From an uncultured Prevotella sp. (GTDB taxonomy: Bacteria > Bacteroidota > Bacteroidia > Bacteroidales > Bacteroidaceae): 64,000 nucleotides of DNA. The notes under the pieces are model-generated. The model was not told the origin of the DNA. It made no database searches and worked only from the letters and a program-made list of their open reading frames with translations. How positions within the stretch are numbered: position 1 is the stretch's first letter; every line of letters begins with the position of its first letter. Shown here piece after piece: positions 59,654-64,000 of this stretch. Both the position numbers and the translations under genes were made by a program. The DNA is taken from contig CAMKRS010000001.1 in assembly GCA_946415245.1 (NCBI GenBank), positions 248,001-312,000 on the forward strand, given 5' to 3'.

Positions 59654-61051
59654 TTGATAACTGTGTTTGCAAGATCACTGTACATATTCATGATAGGCAT
59701 TCTGATGGTTGCTTGTGGGCAGCAGTCAGGAGACAGGAGTCTGGAGTCAGGAGTCAGGATTCTGGAGGAGGCTGAGGCTGCTTTGGCCAACGACAGCATC
59801 CGTCAGGGAGAGACCCTGCTGCGAAAGGCCATACAACTGTCGGAAGCGTCAGAGGATTGGCACACCAATTATATCGCGTACCAGCGATTGGCTTCAAGCA
59901 TATCGCAGAGCAACCCTGAGGAAGCACTGCAACTGATGAAGATGGCCCTGAACGTCTATGAGCAGCATCCCGACGATGAGCGCAATCAGGTCATGTTACT
60001 CGACTATGCTGGCACCTACGCTGCACAAGTGGCTTTCAATACTGAAGGCGCATACGACGAAGCACTCGGTTTCATCAATCGCGCATACGATATCGCTGAG
60101 AAAAGTCAGATGACGGACCTGATGTGTCAGACACTTACCAGTCTGGCGAATATCGCGTGGGCGCAGGAAGACTACCGGAAGTCACTCAACCTTGCCCGTC
60201 AGGCCCGATCAACGGCAACCACCGATCTGGAATCAGGCACCTTACAAGTGCTGGCCCGCAGTTATCTCAGCCTTAACATGCTCGATTCGGCAGAAACCAC
60301 CTATCGCAAGATTGATCCTAATGATGATGTTCATCTGGCCTATATCGTGCAGAGTAACCTCGCTAAGATTGCGCTCCGACGGATAGGCGCCACACAGATC
60401 GAGGACAGTCTGGATGAGGCCTTCGATCAGATAGAGGACATCTATTACAAGGCACTTGAGCAGAAAGACCAGTACTATCAGGCGACGTTGAAGCAGGAAA
60501 TAGAGAATCAGCAGCTGGAATACCGTTCAAAGATGTATGGGCGCACGCTCCTGATGGTCATCATTGCTGCGGCGATCATCGTATTTGCGGTAGTGCTGGC
60601 TCTTCGCTATCGCATCCGGATGCAGGAACAGGAGAGGCGTCGGCTCCAGGAGGAGGCAGGACATCAGAAGACCTTGTTGCACCAGACAAATGAAGTGGTG
60701 GCATTTCTGCAGAACTTCATCCTCGAACGTACGGAAGTGCTGAAGAAACTCAACCAAAGCGACGATTCCGCCATCACTATCTATCCGCACGACTGGAGTG
60801 AGATAGAACGTACGCTCAACGCCGTCGACAATAACCGTTTTGCCAAGATACGCGAAGAATACCCCAATCTGCAGGAAGACGACATCCGTCTGTGTATCCT
60901 CACGCGATTGGGCCTCAGCAACCGCACTATTGGCAATCTCTACTGCATCACGGTCTCAGCCGTCCAGCATCGCAAACTCAAGCTGAAGAAAGATGTGTTC
61001 GGAGAGAGCAATCCAGACATCACGCTGGAGCAGATACTTAATAGTAAATAA
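59654..61051 (+). CDS. Lipoprotein-type TPR membrane protein with a C-terminal helix-turn-helix
   Basis: About 465 aa. No ATG gives a full signal, so the start is probably the TTG at 59654 or the GTG at 59663, both just after the predicted transcription start. The N-terminus reads as a lipoprotein signal (SLYIFMIGILMVAC). TPR-like pairs fill about 30-280, a membrane helix follows (MVIIAAAIIVFAVVLALRY, about 300-320), then a coiled coil and a C-terminal segment with a LuxR-like helix-turn-helix (DDIRLCILTRLGLSNRTIGNLYCITVSAVQHRKLKLKK). It would sense in the periplasm and bind DNA at the membrane. The BspA-like gene follows after 9 bp. Confidence 0.7.
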   Translation: MITVFARSLYIFMIGILMVACGQQSGDRSLESGVRILEEAEAALANDSIRQGETLLRKAIQLSEASEDWHTNYIAYQRLASSISQSNPEEALQLMKMALNVYEQHPDDERNQVMLLDYAGTYAAQVAFNTEGAYDEALGFINRAYDIAEKSQMTDLMCQTLTSLANIAWAQEDYRKSLNLARQARSTATTDLESGTLQVLARSYLSLNMLDSAETTYRKIDPNDDVHLAYIVQSNLAKIALRRIGATQIEDSLDEAFDQIEDIYYKALEQKDQYYQATLKQEIENQQLEYRSKMYGRTLLMVIIAAAIIVFAVVLALRYRIRMQEQERRRLQEEAGHQKTLLHQTNEVVAFLQNFILERTEVLKKLNQSDDSAITIYPHDWSEIERTLNAVDNNRFAKIREEYPNLQEDDIRLCILTRLGLSNRTIGNLYCITVSAVQHRKLKLKKDVFGESNPDITLEQILNSK

Positions 61052-61060
61052 ATAGCACGA

Positions 61061-64000
61061 ATGAAAATAAAAAAGACAGATATGAAACGTACATTATTAT
61101 TTTTCTTGATCTTCTTGCCAATGCTGGCAAGCGCTGATGCCATAGAAATTGACGGCATCTATTACAAGCTGACAGAAGAAACAAAAGTTGCCGAGGTGAC
61201 AAAGAACCCTCAACAATACAAAGGAGATATAACAATCCCTGAATCTGTCGAACATGAAGGCATTACGTATAGCGTGACAAAGATAGGACAGATGGCGTTC
61301 GAAGATTGTTCCAGCCTGACCTCCGCCACGATTTCAAGCAGTGTGACGAGCATAGAAGCTTGGGCTTTCTATGGTTGCACCAGCCTAGCTTCCATTACTA
61401 TCCCTAACAGTGTGACGAGCATAGGAGTCCGTGCTTTCTACAATTGCACCAGCCTGACTTCCGTCACTATTCCCAACAGCGTAACGACAATCGGCACTAA
61501 TGCTTTCGAGCATTGCACCAGCCTGACTTCCGTCACAATTTCTAATAGCCTGACAAGTATAGGAGAGAGCACCTTCCAGAACTGTTTTAGTTTGACTTCG
61601 GTCACAATTCCTAATAGTGTGACGAAGATTGGTGGCCTTGCGTTTCGTAATTGCTCCAACCTTGCTTCCGTCACCATCCCCAACAGCGTAACAGAAATCT
61701 GTAGGGAGGCATTTTGCAACTGTACCAGCTTGGCCTCCATCTCCATCCCCAACAGCGTGACGACGATTGAAAGATACGCTTTTGCAGCATGCGATGCCCT
61801 GACCTCAGTTACGATTGGCAATGGCGTGAAGATCATTGAAGGCCATGCTTTCTATGGTTGCGATGCAGTGACCTCAGTTCACATTTCGGATTTGGAGTCA
61901 TTGTGTAAGATTTCTTTTGGTGATTCTTGGTCAAATCCTCTTTATTTTGCCCACCATTTCATTCTCAATGGAGTAGAAGTGAAGGATCTGGTTATTCCCA
62001 ACAGCGTGACGAGCATAGGAGATTATACTTTCTATAGATGCAGTGACCTGGCTTCCATTACCATCCCTAACAGCGTTACAAACATAGAACGTTATGCTTT
62101 CGCGTATTGTAGTGGTGTTACCTCCATTACTATCGGTAGCAAAGTAGAATCTATCGGCTCTTATGCATTTAACGAATGCCAAATGTTATCAAATCTCTAT
62201 TGCTATGCAGAGAATGTGCCCAAAACACAGAGTTCTGCCTTCAGAAACATTAATATTGGGGAAGTCACACTTCATGTGCCTGCTGCATCTATCAGCGCAT
62301 ACCAAGCCGCCGGCCCCTGGAAGAACTTTAAGGAAATTGTAGCACTGTCGGCTCAAAATGATCAAGAGGAACCTGACGATTACATTCCATTTGTGGAGAT
62401 AGACAAAGGATGGGATGTGGTCATATCGTACGACGCTCCATACTATGGAGGAAGTATTTCATCATTCGGGATGGGAGAGGAAGTGGAACGTGACGGTAAA
62501 TCATACGCACATACAAAACGATATCTGCTTGCAGAGTGTGAAGTACAAGAGGCAGGGCTGTTCCGTGAGGAAAACCGTAGGGTGTATATGTATGATGAGA
62601 AGACTGGCAAGGACATCATGATGTATGACTTCTCGCTCAAAGAGGGCGATACCTTCACTTACGAGTTTGGCTTCGACCAGCCTGTTAACTGCAAGGTATT
62701 GAAGCAAGGCTGGCTAACGGAAGGCCCCAAAATCGCAACATCTTGCACCCTCACTCCTGACGACACATTGGACATCAAGTATCGTTGGCTACATACATGG
62801 ACCATTGGTCGCGAAAACGGATCGGGCGAATATGATGAGATCGCCACTTGGGTGGAAGGAATAGGAGCCCTTGAAAACGTGTTCGGTTTGATTGATAATG
62901 GTTATATGAAATTAGATTATAGTCTGGCTTACGTTGTAAGAAAAGATAAAGAGACTGGCTATGATAAAAATGCATATCTTCCTTTCTCATTTTGTGACAA
63001 ATTCATGCATGGTTGCAATCTGCCTACAGGTAAAGAGAATAAAATGGAAAACGACAAGCATCATAAGCTGACTTACGAATTGGAAGGCGACCGCCTGCAT
63101 ATCTATGGAGAAGCGTTTACACAGTGTGGGCCTTACAATTATGCCTTTTTCTACGAGAAGCCAACAGACGACCCGCTGGTACACACAATTGATTTCATGC
63201 CTTGGGGAGTGTGGTCAGTAGCTGATTCCATGGCGCTTCATGCTACTAACTTCTATGTTCCCGGCTTCGACCCTAACATAAACTACATTGTGAGAGACAA
63301 TCAAGGAGAAGAGCACCCTGTCATCAACAAGACATCACAGATGGATTATCGTCCGTTTGTCGAAGAGGGTAAGGTATGGAAGGTTGGAACCATCCCGACT
63401 GCCCTGGACAGTCCTGTGCAGGTGGTTGACTACTACTACTTCGATGGCGATACGATCATCGGCGGAAAGACCTGCAAGCAGATGATGCGCCAGCGATATG
63501 TCAGTCCAAATTACTCAAATGAATACTGGACACCAAGACCTTCCCTAACCAAAGTGGGAGCATGGTACGAAGAGGACAAGAAAGTGTATTCCTTTGACGA
63601 GAGGCAACAGACTATGACGCTGAAGTATGACTTCTCACTCGAAGCCAACGACACCCTGCACTTCTTGAATGAAGATGGTTTTCCTCCTTTTATCATAGGG
63701 CCGAAGCAGATAGGAGGATTAGAAGGCTTTAAGGGTGTTTACAGAGAAATCATGATAGGCAAAGACATGCACAATACCATCTGGCTGGAAGGCGTCGGAG
63801 TTCGTGATGCCCCGTTCAGAAATGCATACGATCCGAGAGCTGATCTTGTGCCAGAGTTCCTGATATCCTGTACCGTTGGCGATGAAGTTATCTACCTCAA
63901 CGACAGATATGAGGATGGGGCTACACCTGAAAGCATGGGAGCCCGAAAGAACCGCTTCGACTTCACTCATACGATCAAGACAAAGCCCAAAGCACGGAAG
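61061..64000 (+). CDS. BspA-type leucine-rich-repeat surface protein, 3' end outside the window
   Basis: Open from the ATG at 61061 (or 61082) to the last base, 980 codons without stop. The signal peptide is MKRTLLFFLIFLPMLASA. Residues about 75-395 carry about ten 23-residue repeats of the BspA/LRR_5 type (core SLTSVTIPNSVTSIGxxAF with a cysteine per turn), which in DNA appear as a diverged 69-bp repeat. After a spacer come two related beta-rich modules (around YMYDEKTGKDIMMYDFSLK and YSFDERQQTMTLKYDFSLE), seemingly an internal duplication. Such proteins are often surface-anchored adhesins; the sorting signal would lie beyond the window. Confidence 0.85.
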   Translation, partial: MKIKKTDMKRTLLFFLIFLPMLASADAIEIDGIYYKLTEETKVAEVTKNPQQYKGDITIPESVEHEGITYSVTKIGQMAFEDCSSLTSATISSSVTSIEAWAFYGCTSLASITIPNSVTSIGVRAFYNCTSLTSVTIPNSVTTIGTNAFEHCTSLTSVTISNSLTSIGESTFQNCFSLTSVTIPNSVTKIGGLAFRNCSNLASVTIPNSVTEICREAFCNCTSLASISIPNSVTTIERYAFAACDALTSVTIGNGVKIIEGHAFYGCDAVTSVHISDLESLCKISFGDSWSNPLYFAHHFILNGVEVKDLVIPNSVTSIGDYTFYRCSDLASITIPNSVTNIERYAFAYCSGVTSITIGSKVESIGSYAFNECQMLSNLYCYAENVPKTQSSAFRNINIGEVTLHVPAASISAYQAAGPWKNFKEIVALSAQNDQEEPDDYIPFVEIDKGWDVVISYDAPYYGGSISSFGMGEEVERDGKSYAHTKRYLLAECEVQEAGLFREENRRVYMYDEKTGKDIMMYDFSLKEGDTFTYEFGFDQPVNCKVLKQGWLTEGPKIATSCTLTPDDTLDIKYRWLHTWTIGRENGSGEYDEIATWVEGIGALENVFGLIDNGYMKLDYSLAYVVRKDKETGYDKNAYLPFSFCDKFMHGCNLPTGKENKMENDKHHKLTYELEGDRLHIYGEAFTQCGPYNYAFFYEKPTDDPLVHTIDFMPWGVWSVADSMALHATNFYVPGFDPNINYIVRDNQGEEHPVINKTSQMDYRPFVEEGKVWKVGTIPTALDSPVQVVDYYYFDGDTIIGGKTCKQMMRQRYVSPNYSNEYWTPRPSLTKVGAWYEEDKKVYSFDERQQTMTLKYDFSLEANDTLHFLNEDGFPPFIIGPKQIGGLEGFKGVYREIMIGKDMHNTIWLEGVGVRDAPFRNAYDPRADLVPEFLISCTVGDEVIYLNDRYEDGATPESMGARKNRFDFTHTIKTKPKARK

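Noticed and set aside
61290..62200. 69-bp noncoding tandem repeat
   Set aside because: The period is a multiple of three and is fully explained by the 23-residue BspA leucine-rich repeats.

Overview
The window looks like a chromosomal segment of a Bacteroidales bacterium, most likely Prevotella or a close relative. Visible support: many gene starts carry the Bacteroidetes promoter pattern TTTG-N20-TAnnTTTG, Shine-Dalgarno sequences are generally absent, and the gene content is typical of the group (BACON-domain and BspA-type surface proteins, an M56/TonB fusion with a BlaI repressor, a glycine-lipid acyltransferase pair, abundant lipoproteins). The species assignment is inference from gene content and style, not from a database match.

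Layout. 1-881: end of a BACON-like surface protein, then about 760 bp of noncoding DNA with hairpins and a 22-bp tandem repeat. 1644-8658: housekeeping genes (sufS, rnhB, gpmI, ung, DUF3109, prfB, a 52-aa membrane protein, CYTH, VanZ). 8727-12203: two tandem SNF-family symporters and a helix-hairpin-helix protein. 12289-16183: tatA, tatC, a membrane polyferredoxin and a Tat-lipoprotein aldo/keto reductase, which together look like a small envelope redox module placed with its own export machinery. 16242-21223: a roughly 5-kb integrated mobile element at the 3' end of tRNA-Pro(CGG). 21376-25665 (-): two envelope proteins and murF. 25755-29624: folP, cdaA, pta and ackA. 29768-34273: a lipoprotein, a cytidylate-kinase-like protein, a TPR protein and a BlaI/M56-TonB pair. 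34495-37220: sugar kinase and M64-type peptidase. 37221-42519 (-): lpxH-like, DUF59, a beta-helix protein, glsB and glsA. 42757-59445: the dcw cluster mraZ-rsmH-ftsL-ftsI-murE-mraY-murD-ftsW-murG-murC-ftsQ-ftsA-ftsZ, closed by an unusually small transpeptidase. 59654-64000: a TPR/HTH membrane regulator and a BspA-type leucine-rich-repeat protein that runs off the window.

The most notable structure is in the mobile element. The 9-bp repeat TTTGGTCGG (16242-16250 and 21215-21223) duplicates the 3' end of tRNA-Pro and lies inside the reading frame of the large serine recombinase. In the integrated form the recombinase ends in 13 codons read from antisense tRNA. If the two ends are rejoined as in an excised circle, the same frame continues into the left end of the element for 27 further codons (to a TAG at 16333-16335). 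Integration therefore appears to swap the C-terminus of the integrase, a possible built-in switch. The element also carries a Rep_trans/MOB_T-like initiator, a NUMOD3-like small protein, a repressor with a textbook operator, a secreted protein of unknown role, a small resolvase and a 51-aa protein that could be a directionality factor.

A second pattern is the presence of short C-poor tandem repeats (GTGAATA, AAATTGT, GGTAAAAA and others) at gene junctions on both strands. Several supply the stop codon of the upstream gene and reach the start codon of the next; two related arrays occur inside coding linkers.
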